From Cryptomeria japonica (lineage: Eukaryota; Streptophyta; Pinopsida; Cupressales; Cupressaceae): a stretch of DNA of 64,000 bases. Made by a program: the position numbers and the translations under genes. Location of the stretch: NCBI RefSeq assembly GCF_030272615.1, contig NC_081410.1, positions 259,811,533 to 259,875,532 of the forward strand. Reading direction: 5' to 3'. Of the stretch, positions 23,720-35,130 are shown piece by piece (the stretch's first letter is position 1; the number at the start of each line of letters is the position of its first letter). The notes beneath the pieces are model-generated. The model ran no database searches, had not been told where the DNA came from, and saw only the letters and a list, made by a program, of their open reading frames with translations.

Positions 23720-26700
23720 CTTTATCGACAGATATGTTAAGTTTTCACTTAACCAACGAGCATTTAATGTGGTTTTTGAAGAACTTTTTGGTTATATAAT
23801 ACCGGAAAACCCTCATTTTGACTCACCAAGCATTCAAACATTTAGAGAGCACAAAATTGAGCAAGGGCATTCTAAAGGTGAGCTGCGAAGCGTTTTTTAG
23901 GCATCCAAGGATTTCAAGCAAGAGGTATTTATCTTCTGAAATAGCATCTTCATCTTCTGTACTTGAGTTTATTGCAAACCCTACTGTGGTAGAAAATGTT
24001 AAGCGCCCTAGGCCCATGTTTAAAATCATCCCTGAAATTGCCAAGCAAGATGATTCTATTGGAGCTTTTTCAAAAATTTTGAGGGGAGTCATTTTTGCCG
24101 AAGACCCTAGAATCTACATTCACTGCAACATAGAAAATCTAGGAACTGATGATTTGGAGAACATGCATAGTGGTGTCACTACTGATGAACAAGGTTTAAT
24201 CAAACTAGAGCATAAGATAGTTGAAGAATTAGGATTCATTGAGATACTAAACATACCTGAATTTCCTAAGGAGGTAGTCCGTATTGTTCTGAGTAGAGTT
24301 CATGGAGAGTTCATGTGGCTTGACCCTATTTTTAAAATCTCTAAGGAAGCAATCAAGGTAGTTACTGGTTTACCCTCAACCAGTAGTAGGCCCAACAAAA
24401 CTAAGAAGATACCTAACAAGGGAGTTATGGAGTTAATCGGAGCTACATTTGACAACAAATCTCTTAGGGTTAATGACATTACCGATGCTAATGTGAGATA
24501 TGTGACTATGGTACTTAGATACAGAGTAACTCATGCAAACAAATTGAATTCAGTTTCCATCTTATGTATTCATAAAGTATATGAGATGGTAAAGAACAAT
24601 GCTAAGATTGATGTTTGTGAAGGGCTTAAAGATGAATTAATAGACAACCTGAAAAAGATTAAGGGTGACAAGAAAGGGACATTTCATTTTGGCAACCTAC
24701 TTGTGTATCTAATTCTTTACTTCACCAAAGAGATACCCGACATTGGTCATAAGGACTTTGGATATGACATCCCGGTAGGCAAACAAATCAAGGAAGCTAT
24801 CACTGGTATGGAATCTAACAGTGACAACATTATAACAAATTACTTCAAAAACTTTCAGACTAAGATGAGAGCTAGAGAGAGATTACCCCAATGCATAGTA
24901 GACAAGTATGACAAGCAAATTTGCTTTGTTATCAAGCGTGATGAGACATGGATGGAAGTAGTTAGCCCTAGAACTATTTGGGTTACTGAAATGGGTTATG
25001 AAGTTGATTTATCCATTCTTGAAACATATGCTAAAACACTACTTGATACACTTATGGAACCATCTGAGAAATTCTTTGGTAGTGCTGAAACCATTGAGAG
25101 TGTTGTTTCAATACAAAAACAGAGAAAAAGAAGAGAAAATTATATTAGACATGCATCCAAGATGGCAAAGGAAATTAAGGAAAATGTAATGAACATAAGT
25201 GGTATATCTGCCAGTGAACTGGAAGGATTGAAACCGAAAGCTCATGTTTCACCGGCTGTTACTTCTTCGGATACAAACAGTAGGAAAGCAGCTGAGTTTA
25301 AAATAGTTGAAAGAAAGAAGAGGAAACCCTCATCGGTACCCTCTCCTTCTCCCAAAAGGAATAGAACATTGAGGAAGAAGCAACAGGTAGTTAGGGAACC
25401 TAAAAAGAAGCTTACACCAAAGAAGAAATAGACTAAGACACCGGATACCCTGACACCGGAGGAACTGGTAAATGAGATAACACAGGATGGAAATCTTTGC
25501 AATGTAAATAAATACTATCATTCTTACAAAGATTCAGACAAGGAAATAATAGAGGCTAGTATAATATTGCATTTAGATATCTATAAGAAGGTTTTGATTG
25601 AAGTTTTAGAGGATCTACCAAATGACTTGTACTTAAGGATAGAAGCTAAAAGAATGTCAGTGATGGAACTAGACAAAAAGCTAAAAGTTGAAGCATTATT
25701 GGTAGTGCACCCTGTAAACTCTAGAGAGGATATTGATGAGCTAATATTTGAAGCAAACCAGTCAGTTTTTATTAGTGGACGCCGACAAGTGAGCCTAATG
25801 GCTGGTAGAGTTAAGGAGATTGCTGATGAGACTACGGACAAATGGGATATCTTTTTTGTTAAAAAGGAAAAGAAAGAGGAAAAGGAAAGATAGAAAATAG
25901 ACAAATCTTTTGCTAAGGTGTACCAAAAGGACAAAGGAAAAGGAAAGATTGGGGATGTACCTACTATAAAGGTAACAAATAACATCCCTCCACCTACTCA
26001 GGACACCCCTCCATTAACTTCAGCATCACTGAGAAATACAAAAAATCAACCGGATAAGGCAACTGATGAAATAACTCATGATGATACTAACCCGGAGTCT
26101 GAAATACTTTTCACCATGAATGTGGATACACAGGATATAAACATTGTTGTGGATAAAGAGACTGTAGAGGTTAAGATAGATGATGTTAAGGATAGTAAGA
26201 TCTCTGAGATACCGACACACACTGTTGACTCTTAGAAGACTAAGATACCGGCACAAACAGAGCAACCAGAGACTGAGAATCCAACTAGAGGATAAGGTAA
26301 CTAACATAGAGCAACTGGAATCAGAGAAAATGACAGTTGAAGAGGTACTTGTACAGACTGAAAAATCAAAAGCAGAGGTACAAACATAGACAGAGGAACC
26401 GAAAGAAAATGTAAGTAAAATAGAAGTGACTCATGAAAATAAGGAGGAAATAGTGAAGGTAATTGGGCAAGCATCTGTTGAGAGGAAACCCATAGCAGAA
26501 CCAAGCACATCTACAGATGAATTTAGACCCACTAACATAATAGAGGTTCTATTGGATTCTATCAAGAGGATAACAGATTGCAATGCCTTATCATTTAAGG
26601 CTATTGATAACACATTACCTATCTTGAAGATGATTGCACCTACCTGTAAGATAGAACACATTAATGATTCTTTAGGTAAATTGGACACATTGTCCAAATT

Positions 26701-27297
26701 CATTGCTGAAAATGTCATAACTATTGATAAGGTGAATGAGGATACTATAAAGAAAAGAGTAGATAAAGAGAAAGGAGAATTCTTTGAGAAAACCATCAAA
26801 AACTGTAATGAGTATATGGATTCATTATTACCGGTACTCAACTCAACAATTTTGGAATATAAAAAGATGTATAGAGAAGCTTGAAAGCCTCGCCATCTGA
26901 CTGAGGATATAGATGAGGAAATCAAGAAGACATAGAAAGAAATCGATGATATTGCAGATAATTTGATAGGTTCTTCGGGACTTATCTCAATTTTTGAGCA
27001 AGAAATGGCAGTTTTTGAGGAGAAGTTAGAAAAAATTGAGAAAGAAAAAGAAAGGATAAGGTTAAAAGCCTGAGAACTAAAAAGTAAACTTGGTCCAAAA
27101 TTGGACAGTCTCATTACTCAACGGGTTGAGCTATCAAAGGCAACAATTCAAGGAGAACGATCACTAGAGCAACAAATGCACTATCTAACCAACATGATCT
27201 AGCAAACTGAGACCATTCTCTCTGACAACAAAAAATTCATGCATAGCCTAAATCTAATTTTGGTGGACATTTTTGAAATTGTAACCAACCGGTTATA
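23720..27297 (+). pseudogene. Large RT-less ORF of pol-less element
   Basis: Open from 23,818 to a TAG at 25,429 (537 codons). It continues in the same frame through TAGs at 25,891 and 26,233, changes frame near 26,270-26,300, then runs through TAG 26,387, TGA 26,882 and further stops to about 27,297. The start is uncertain (23,720-23,818). The N-terminal 400 residues look globular, with RIVLSRVHGEFMWLD, VVTGLPSTSSRPNK, FGNLLVYLILYFTK and WMEVVSPRTIWVTEMGYE. A Lys/Arg-rich nuclear-signal-like tail (KRNRTLRKKQQ) and long coiled coils follow. It is clearly homologous to 59,780-61,320 and shares block order with 13,506-15,206. No catalytic motif recognised; an envelope-like or other accessory product is possible. 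Confidence 0.7.
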
Positions 27298-27299
27298 GG

Positions 27300-27518
27300 C
27301 GATGAGGTAGCATTTTTGTATTCTTTGATTCTTTTTGACATCCTTTGTCATTGATGTCAAAGGGGGAGTAGTATGGAGAAAAATAAAGATTAGTATGAAG
27401 AAAGTGCACAGAGGAGATCACTTGCTTAGGGGGAGCACATTTCTTTTTGGATTTCATTTTTGGACAACAATTTTGGATTTTTCTCATGAGTGTTGCCATC
27501 AATGCCAAAGGGGGAGAT
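27300..27518 (+). promoter_or_regulatory. Multiple polypurine tracts before 3' LTR
   Basis: Three similar runs: CAAAGGGGGAGTAG near 27,358-27,371, TTAGGGGGAGCAC near 27,428-27,440 and CAAAGGGGGAGAT at 27,506-27,518 directly against the LTR. The first and third follow near-identical TTG(T/C)CAT(T/C)... contexts. Several PPT copies upstream of the 3' LTR are a reported Sirevirus trait. Confidence 0.75.
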
Positions 27519-27752
27519 TGTTGGCATTATACACTCTAATGAGAATAGTTCATGTTGTCATTGATGGCAACCAATTGGCAATCAACCGGTAGTAGGTTTC
27601 TACACATGCACCGACATCATAGACATCATGCACCGGCAGACACCGGCAACGACAGGCACTTTCACCAACATTTTCACCGATAGGCACCGACACTGACATG
27701 CACTTTCATTGACACTTTCACCAACATCACAGGCACTTTCACCGACAATTTT
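27519..27752 (+). repeat. Truncated 3' LTR of pol-less element with minisatellite
   Basis: TGTTGGCATT start; matches the 5' LTR for about 150 bases, then repeats variants of GACAGGCACTTTCACC(A/G)ACA several times to 27,752, where similarity stops. The remaining roughly 580 bp of the LTR is absent. Confidence 0.75.
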
Positions 27753-28386
27753 GGATGATCTTTTGACTCTGCTACAAATGTGACTCTTTTCAAGTATACA
27801 ATGTTTAAAGTTATATTTATGGGATTATGACTATTCCTCTAGTTGTAGAGGTTCCAATTGAGGAACACTTAAAATGGATAATAAAAAGATAATCTTATTT
27901 TGATAGATTAACCATCTTGAATTTTGTTTCTTCTCTTCTTCCTTTCGTTATTAGAATTTATATAATAAGACTATCTACTTGTTTTGCTTAAGTTTCACGA
28001 TTGTCATGAATCTAGTTCTTTTGGCTTTCTATGCCTTATAATAAGGTCAAAAGAATTAGGATATCCCTTAGAAAAATACACTTTCTTAAGTGAATAAATC
28101 GAACTTCTTGAAAGAGGATGGACAAGGTAACTTTCATCTTATGGATCCACTGTCATCTTAGGATCATGTTATAGCCTGTATCTTACCTATGACATAAAAA
28201 TTAGTTGGATTTTCTTTGTACCTATTGTGATTAGGAGAGCATTTTTCTAAAAGGAGGTGTCATTCAATGGATATATTATAGGGCAATGCAATCAATTTAA
28301 GATCATTGACGAGCAAGATATTTTGACTATCTAGAATTTATTTATTATTATTTATCTATATGTTGACATTTTAATCACACATTTTT
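27753..28386. other. No gene seen
   Basis: AT-rich interior of the LTR-bounded unit; nothing recognisable on either strand. Confidence 0.4.
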
Positions 28387-28945
28387 TTAAAAATCCACTT
28401 TCCTGGCCTCCAAATTAGTTTCATTCCCAACCTTGTTTCTCACACAGACATATCCAAGACCTATATTTACAACAAAATCTGAGACTTTCTCTAGTACACC
28501 CTTAGGGGCTTTGTCTACCTTAGTGACAACAACCAATGTTCTTTCCCTTATTTTATCTACTTGTTGAGACATTCTAATCGATTCACATGTGGGGAAGTCT
28601 AGAGTAGCAGATAACACATTCAGTATTATGCTCCTTGGGAGCTATATATTGCATTATGATGCATGAAATTTCCTCATAGATATCTTGTAGCTACCCATGC
28701 ACAATAACCCTTGTTATACCAGGTAAATCAACCATGGTGAGATCTAGAGCATTGGGCTTGCATACATTGAGTATTATAGGAGTGTTATCGATACTCTTTC
28801 CTATTCTTGCAATATCCTCTGTAATTGAATTAAGTGTTTTTTTGTTATACTCGATTCTGCAATGAACCATTTCTTTCCATTGTATTCAATAATGGTTTGG
28901 CATTCCTCTAGTCTGCAGTTATGCAATCTGATAACTTGTAGTTTC
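28387..28945 (-). pseudogene. Dynamin-related protein 4 (DRP4-like) GTPase fragment
   Basis: Minus-strand reading, right to left: residues resembling the region before switch 2, then NALDLTMVDLPGIT (G3 motif DLPG of dynamin GTPases, near 28,715-28,755), a frameshift, then FPTCESIRMSQQVDKIRERT and VVTKVDKAPKGVLEKV (G4 motif TKVD), ending in IGLGYVCVRNKVGNE. This is the centre of the GTPase domain of plant DRP4/Mx-like dynamins, about 185 codons of an expected 600 or more. P-loop, middle and effector domains are missing. Stops and at least one frameshift make it a pseudogene. It lies inside an LTR-bounded unit, so it may be a captured or retrocopied fragment. Confidence 0.85.
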
Positions 28946-30405
28946 CCATTACAAAATCAATCAATAGAATATTTATTAATATAATCTTTCATAATATGGA
29001 AGATGATTTACCTAATGATGATTTAGGGGAAATTATTATTATAAGAACAAAGCAACAATGCTTGCAGTTCCTCTCTTCACTTGCATTGCAGGGCCATTGC
29101 CACACAAAAATCTGAACACTTTATTCATGGCTATCACACTTTGTAATTTACAAGAATAATGTTCGTTCTTAATAATCGTCAGAGAATACGAGGTTTTAGA
29201 GCTACTGATTAATTTTTTTTTTTGAGATGGAATAAAATAAATTGTAGTGTTTTAAGTGAGAATATTGTTTTCAGACGTGAGGTAAGAAATGTTTCAGCTG
29301 TTTGAAATTTGTTTCTGTAGCCTAGTAAATGAAGATATTGGTTGGAGTTGAGATTTATTTTTAACATATTCTCATTTAAAATTTTTCCAGTGACTCTATA
29401 TCCCTAGGCTGATTTTGATGACAAGAATGGTGTAATTGAACTCCTACTAAAAGGTCTGGCTAATGCATAAAACTGGAGTCATGTGTGTAGGTGCTGAATT
29501 GAAATTTATACTTTTATAGCTAGTTTTATTGAAGGTATTTGAATAAAAGTTCAAGGTAAATCTTCTCATTCAAAGTAGAAAATCAACATTCAAATCAACG
29601 AATCAACATGCCTACATTTTCTTGGTTTTATAATAATTTTGATTTGGTTTCAAGTATTTAAAACATGTTTTGAGGTTCTAGATTGCATTTAGTATTTATT
29701 TGAACAAAATTAGAAACCTTGTTGAAGTAGTAGAAATCTAATTTGTTTGTTTCTATCCTTAAATATTGCAGGGATTTAAAACTTCAAATTGATAACATAC
29801 AACGACAACTACCATTTGATTGGATTCTAGTTTGTAGATCATAAAATTTTGGCTCACTAAAAGAAGCTCCCCGATTTAGCTATATGATGAATCTCATTGC
29901 CTTGCGCAAATGCTTTTTGGAAAAGTATTGTTTGAATTGAATTTTTCCTTGTAGAAATGTGCTTAATGGAGATTTGAAAGTTTTCGGTGATCTCGCACAC
30001 TAAATGCTTATGAAGAAGTGAATCAATAATTATAGGATTTAGAGTAATAACCCTAATGCCTGCATATCACATATGAAGTAAATTTATCCGTGATATAAAG
30101 TATAATTTAATCGATTGAGTATTGTTTTATGCTGGGTATTGAAGTTAGTCATGCAACAATTTCTTGCAAAAATTATTGTTTGGTTTATAAAAGCTTAGAA
30201 ATCCTCATAAGAGAATTTAGGTAATGTAATCTCCAAGATGCTGTAAATTTATAACCAAGGTATACATTTAATTGATGTTTTCTTTAATTTTATAAAAAAA
30301 ACAGAGAATCAATTTACCATGCTAATAAATTTTTTTAAATTTAAATTGTGATTTTCTTTTCAAGATTAAATTTATCAGACGATTATAGGTAATTTTTTTA
30401 AAAAG
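28946..30405. other. No gene seen
   Basis: AT-rich sequence between the DRP4 fragment and the right LTR remnant. A few codons resembling an upstream dynamin exon may be present near 29,050-29,110 but are too short to call. Confidence 0.35.
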
Positions 30406-30653
30406 ATGAACTTTCATTATAAACATGAATTAACATCAATAATCAATAATAAAGCCTTGAGATCATAATTTGCAACAGTGAAATATTAGGGCAACGGATA
30501 AATAAAATTGATTAATACATATCAGTAAACCACGAAGAGGCTGCTTTCGGGCACACAGAGGATTAGTTACATCAGGCAAGGAAGCACTCTAGGAGGACAC
30601 GGTTCCTACACAAAACCCCACATGCCTTCATGACATGAAATGAATACAACCTT
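30406..30653 (-). repeat. Right LTR of the LTR-bounded unit, outer-left segment
   Basis: Matches 20,312-20,575; interrupted at 30,653 by the Ty1/copia element and continued at 37,338. Confidence 0.8.
30649..30653. repeat. Target-site duplication ACCTT, left copy
   Basis: ACCTT precedes TGTAGGTCCC at 30,654 and recurs at 37,338-37,342 after the other LTR. The single ACCTT is also present at the matching site of the uninterrupted LTR (20,571-20,575). Confidence 0.93.
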
Positions 30654-31714
30654 TGTAGGTCCCGGAGACAACTGAGAGGGGGGGGGGGGGGTGAATCAGT
30701 TGTCTAATAAATTCAAACCAAAAACTTATTAACCAACTTAATGCTTAATACCGGTAAATCAGTTAAGTATGCCGGTAGACAGTGTTAACAGTAAATTGCT
30801 ATACCGGTAAGAATTAATGCATGAAACATAAGCACAAAGTCATCCACAACACATGACACTAATATTTGTATGTGGAAACCTTGTAAGGGGAAAAACCACG
30901 GTGGGAAACCTTACCCACAATCAGATGATACTACTGTAGATAGTAAGTGTACAAAAGGGGTCTGCACATGCAGAAAGGCCAACAGCCTAGAGCTCACTGG
31001 TCAATCACAAATGGGAGTCACACTGACTACAGTTGGATGGTTAAATCCAATAAGAATGTACTGCACAAAATTGCATCTTCATATGCTGAATTCAGTACCG
31101 GTGTAATGCTGATATGCTTCTAAAAAAACCTAACTTCACCTTCAAATGATGTCTTTGTGTATGCCTCTGCTTTATCTCGCATATACCTTTTCTTAAATCT
31201 TTTTCGCATTCCACACTTGATCTTACAAATAAGATCTTACATTTGTACCATACCCTAAGACCAATTTTAGTAGGTCGGCTCTACAAGATATTACAATAAA
31301 AACATTTTACAAACAATACAATATCCGATGCAATAATTGATTGAACATGTCGGCTTAATGCATTTACAACAATAATAAATCATCTCCATAGCGTGCCATG
31401 CTGATCTGGAAAAGATAAACCTGCCGGTGTAACCCTAGATAACCTGGACCTATTTGCTGGTAAAAGAAAATATGCAAATAAGAATATACCAATGATTATT
31501 ACTTCAAAATAAAGTGTCCACATGATGTCTTAGACATTACCAAGTGTCTTCCATGTCATTCTAGGTACCGGTGAACATTATATCCTGCCGGTTAATCATA
31601 TACCGGTAACTGTTGCATAGTTTACTGCTTGCTGGTGAATGTTGCTGGATCTCCAAAGTAGGTGTATTTAGTAGGTGTTGACATCAATGACAAAACCATA
31701 CCAAAATACCAACA
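30654..31714 (-). repeat. 3' LTR of Ty1/copia element
   Basis: 1,061 bp. Contains a 14-G run at 30,678-30,691 (13 G in the other LTR) and many CCGGTA/TACCGG motifs. Confidence 0.95.
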
Positions 31715-31727
31715 ATCTCCCCCTTTG
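31715..31727 (-). promoter_or_regulatory. Polypurine tract of Ty1/copia element
   Basis: Minus-strand CAAAGGGGGAGAT directly against the 3' LTR start TGTTGG; plus-strand primer site for second-strand synthesis. Confidence 0.88.
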
Positions 31728-32067
31728 GCATTGATGGCAACACAAGATGGAAAAACCATCAAAGTGCCAAAACAGAAATGCCAAGTGTAAAACCAACAAT
31801 CTCCTTAAAGTGACAATCTCTCCCCTTGGAAGCAACATGAGTTATTTTATGTTATCCTGTACCAGTTTTCACCATAGATATCTCTTCTCAATTGATAATG
31901 TGTTTTTCCATATATCTGTCCCCCTTTGACATCAAATGCCAAAGCTACAAAATTTAAGTCCATACAAAAATACCAACTACTCCCCCTGAGAAGTAGCTTC
32001 CTCATCAAATAATGGAATAAAAGATTTGTCCATTTAATTCTGTCGGTTGATGACAATCATCAACTGT

Positions 32068-32874
32068 CTAAGTCTCTACCGGTGGAGGTATGACTCCGAG
32101 CTGATCTCTGAGATACTCAAAAGTTTCCTTAGGCAAAGGTTTTGTGAAAATATCTGCAAGCTGTTCTTTAGTATTCACATAAACTAGTTTTATCTCCTTT
32201 TCTTCAACTTTTTCCCTTAGAAAATTCAGTTTGATAGGAACATGTTTTGTTTTAGAATGTAATACTGGATTCTTAGATATATCAATTGCTGCAGTGTTAT
32301 CACAATATATAGTAATAGGTTCCTTGCATTTTACCTTTATGTCTTTCAGCATTTACTTAAGCCAAAGTACCTGTGTATAGTTTGTTGCTGCTGCAACATA
32401 TTCTGATTCTGCTGTTGATAAAGATGTGCAACTCTGTTTCTTACTTAACCAATAAACTAATCTCTTTCCAAGAAAGAATTCTCCTCCAGTGGTGCTTTTT
32501 CTATCATCCACATCTCCTGCCCAATTTGCATCTGTGTATGCATATAGATCAAAATTTTCATCTTTACGATACCATAATCCAAGATTTGTTGTGCCTTGTA
32601 AGTACCGGAAAATTCTTTTTACTGCTGATTCATGATTTTCCCTAGGATTACTCTGAAATCTAGAAACTATACATACTAAATTCATAATATCAGGTCTGGT
32701 TTGTGTCAAATATAGTAAACCTCCTATCATAGATTTGTATCTAGTTGGATTAACAGGTGTAGATTCATCCCTTTGAGACAATTTGTCATTTGTAGTCATA
32801 GGTGTGCTTACCGGTTTAGAGTTCTCCATCCCAAATTTCTTAAGTAGTTCTTTCAAGTACTTAGATTGACTCAA
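32068..32874 (-). pseudogene. Ty1/copia RNase H and RT C-terminal part
   Basis: RT connection and RNase H of the copia polyprotein. From 32,874 leftward: GGLLYLTQTRPDIM, YAYTDANWAGDVDDRKSTTG (first RNase H Asp), SLSTAESEYVAAA (catalytic Glu), YCDNTAAIDISKNPVLHSKT, ending ADIFTKPLPKETF. These are all standard copia blocks. One in-frame TAA near 32,352 sits at an expected Gln. The C-terminus appears complete at 32,068. Confidence 0.93.
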
Positions 32875-33489
32875 ATATCTGCCTTTATCAGTCTATAAAA
32901 TCTGCAATCCTAAAAAGAATTTTATTTCTCCGATCATAGACATTTCAAATTCTTGCTGCATTTCAAGAGAAAATTCTTTGCATAATTCATCTTCTCCTCC
33001 AAAGATTATATCATCAACAAATACTTCAATAATCAAGATGTCATCATTAGTTACTTTGTAATATAAATTGCTATCTGCATTTCCTTTAGTAAAACCAATC
33101 TTTAAAAGATACTTATCCAATCTTGCATACCAAGCTCTTGGAGCTTGTTTTAATCCATACAGAGCTTTTCTTAATTTGCAAACCATATCATTGTCATCTG
33201 TCAAGGAAAATCCATCAGGTTGTTCAATATAAACTTCCTCTTCAAGATCTCCATTCAAAAATGCACATTTAATATCCATTTGATAGACTTTGTAATCCTT
33301 GTGAGCTGCAAAAGCCAAGAATAATCTAACTGCCTCAATTCTGGCTATCGGTGCAAAGGTTTCATTGTAATCAACTCCTCCTTTCTGAGAATATCCCTTA
33401 CACACTAGTCTTGCTTTATTTCTGACAACCTTACCATCTTCATTGAGTTTGTTTCTAAATACCCATTTGGTTCCAATTACATTTTTATT
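32875..33489 (-). pseudogene. Ty1/copia reverse transcriptase
   Basis: 33,405-32,893 carries the copia RT blocks: [60 protein letters not shown] and the active site FVDDIIFGG near 32,998-33,024 with both Asp preserved. It is bounded by a TAG at an expected Gln near 32,893 and by a TAA near 33,490. Copies element RNA to cDNA. Confidence 0.94.
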
Positions 33490-35130
33490 TTAAGGCCAGG
33501 GAACTAATGTCCAAGTATTATTTTTCTCAATTTGTCCTAATTCTTCTTCCATAGCTTTAATCCAAAATTTATCTTCACATGCCTCATTGATAGATAATGG
33601 TTCAATTTGAGAAATAAGACATACCTCTTCATTTTCCAATCTTCCTCTTGTCATGACTCCTTTAAATTTGCTTCCAATTATCTGATCTTCAGAATGATTC
33701 AGTCTTACATACCGGGGTGTCTTAGTCTGTTGTTGTTCTTCAATTACTGTGGAATCCTCTGATGATACTGGAGTAACTGGATCATCATTCTGTACCGGTG
33801 GATTTATTGTAGGTTCATTTGTCATAATTTCTGTTCCCGGTTCAGAGTCTATATACCTTGAAGTTCCTCTGAATTGTTCATCAATCTTTACATTTGTACT
33901 CAACAATTTTTTGTAATCTTTTATTAAAACATCTATATGCTTTACTCTTAGATGAATAACCAAGAAATATTCCTTCATCACTTCTAGGATCAAACTTGCC
34001 AATATACTCATCTCTTCTAATATAACATTTACTTCCAAAAATTCTGAAATACTTAATAGTAGGAGTATTACCAAACCATAGTTCATGAGGGGTCTTACCA
34101 GTTTCACCTTTGATGTGAACTTTGTTGAATGTATAGACAATAGTGCTTACTGTATCTCTCCAGTACACATGTGGTAGATTTGCTTCTGATAACATACTTC
34201 TTGCTGCATCCAAAATAGTTCTATTTTTTCTTTCAACAACTCCATTCTGTTGTGGTGTTCGAGGTGCTGATAACTGTCTTTTGATTCCATTAACTTCATA
34301 GAATGTATTAAAATCTTTAGATGTGAATTCTCCTCCTTGATATGATCTTAAACATTTAATTTTCTTACCGGTTTCATTTTCAACCATTGCTTTGAATAGC
34401 TTGAACTTCCCAGGTGCTTCTTATTTTTCTCTAAGAAAAGTAACCCAACACATTCTAGAATAATCATCAATAATTAGCATGAAATGTCTATCACCTTGTA
34501 AGCTTTTAGTTCTAGCTAGACCACATAAAATAGTGTGAATTAAATCAAGGAAATTATTGGATTTTTCTGGAATACTTTTGAAACTAGCTTTAACTTGTTT
34601 TCCAAATTGACATTCCTTGCAAATTGTATTATGAGGTTTCACAATTTTAGGTAGATCTCTTACTGCCTTAGAAGTACTGATTTTTACCATGCAATCAAAA
34701 TTTACATGACATAGTCTTTTATGCCATAGCCAACTTTCATCTATATGTGCAATTAAGCATACCTTTTCACTGTTATTCAAATGAAAGATATTACCTCTAG
34801 TTTGATTACCGGTTGCAATTTCCAAACCAGTTCTATTCATGATTTTGCATTTTCCATTTTTAAATTGTAACTGAAAACCTTTTTCAACTAATTGACCAAC
34901 ACTTAAAAGATTATGTTTTAATCCTTCAACATAGTAGACATTGTCAGTGTTATGTTTACCATCAAGAGATATTGAACCCTTACCTTTGATTGAACAGGCT
35001 TTGTCATCTCTGAATCTTACTAAACCTCCATTGTATTCTTGAAAGTTCAAGAATTTACCTTTGTCTCCAGTCATGTGATGTGAGCATCCTGAGTCAATAA
35101 TCCATTCATCCTTTGATTCAACTTTAGCTG
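33490..35130 (-). pseudogene. Ty1/copia protease and integrase
   Basis: Aspartic protease active site DSGCSHHMTGDKGKF near 35,060-35,100. Integrase follows with the zinc block HKRLCHVNFDC...CKECQFGKQ (34,560-34,730), core residues around LIIDDYSRMCWVTFL (34,425-34,480), and PQQNGVVERKNRTILDAAR with the catalytic Glu (34,205-34,260). A TAA lies near 34,418. A frameshift near 33,890 precedes the acidic integrase-RT linker. Processes the polyprotein and inserts cDNA. Confidence 0.92.

Larger units (their letters stand above)
21639..27752 (+). mobile_element. Sirevirus-like LTR element lacking pol
   Basis: A plus-strand LTR element: LTR 21,639-22,453, iMet primer site, gag with coiled coil and zinc knuckles, then a large ORF of unknown function, then three polypurine-type tracts and a truncated right LTR from 27,519. 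No protease, integrase, RT or RNase H can be found in any frame, so it would depend on a relative's enzymes. Multiple polypurine tracts and a coiled-coil, knuckle-rich gag are features reported for Sireviruses (Ty1/copia). Confidence 0.78.

Noticed and set aside
30678-30691. 14-G run as a G-quadruplex
   Set aside because: A single uninterrupted run in each LTR; length differs by one between LTRs, so slippage is the simpler reading.
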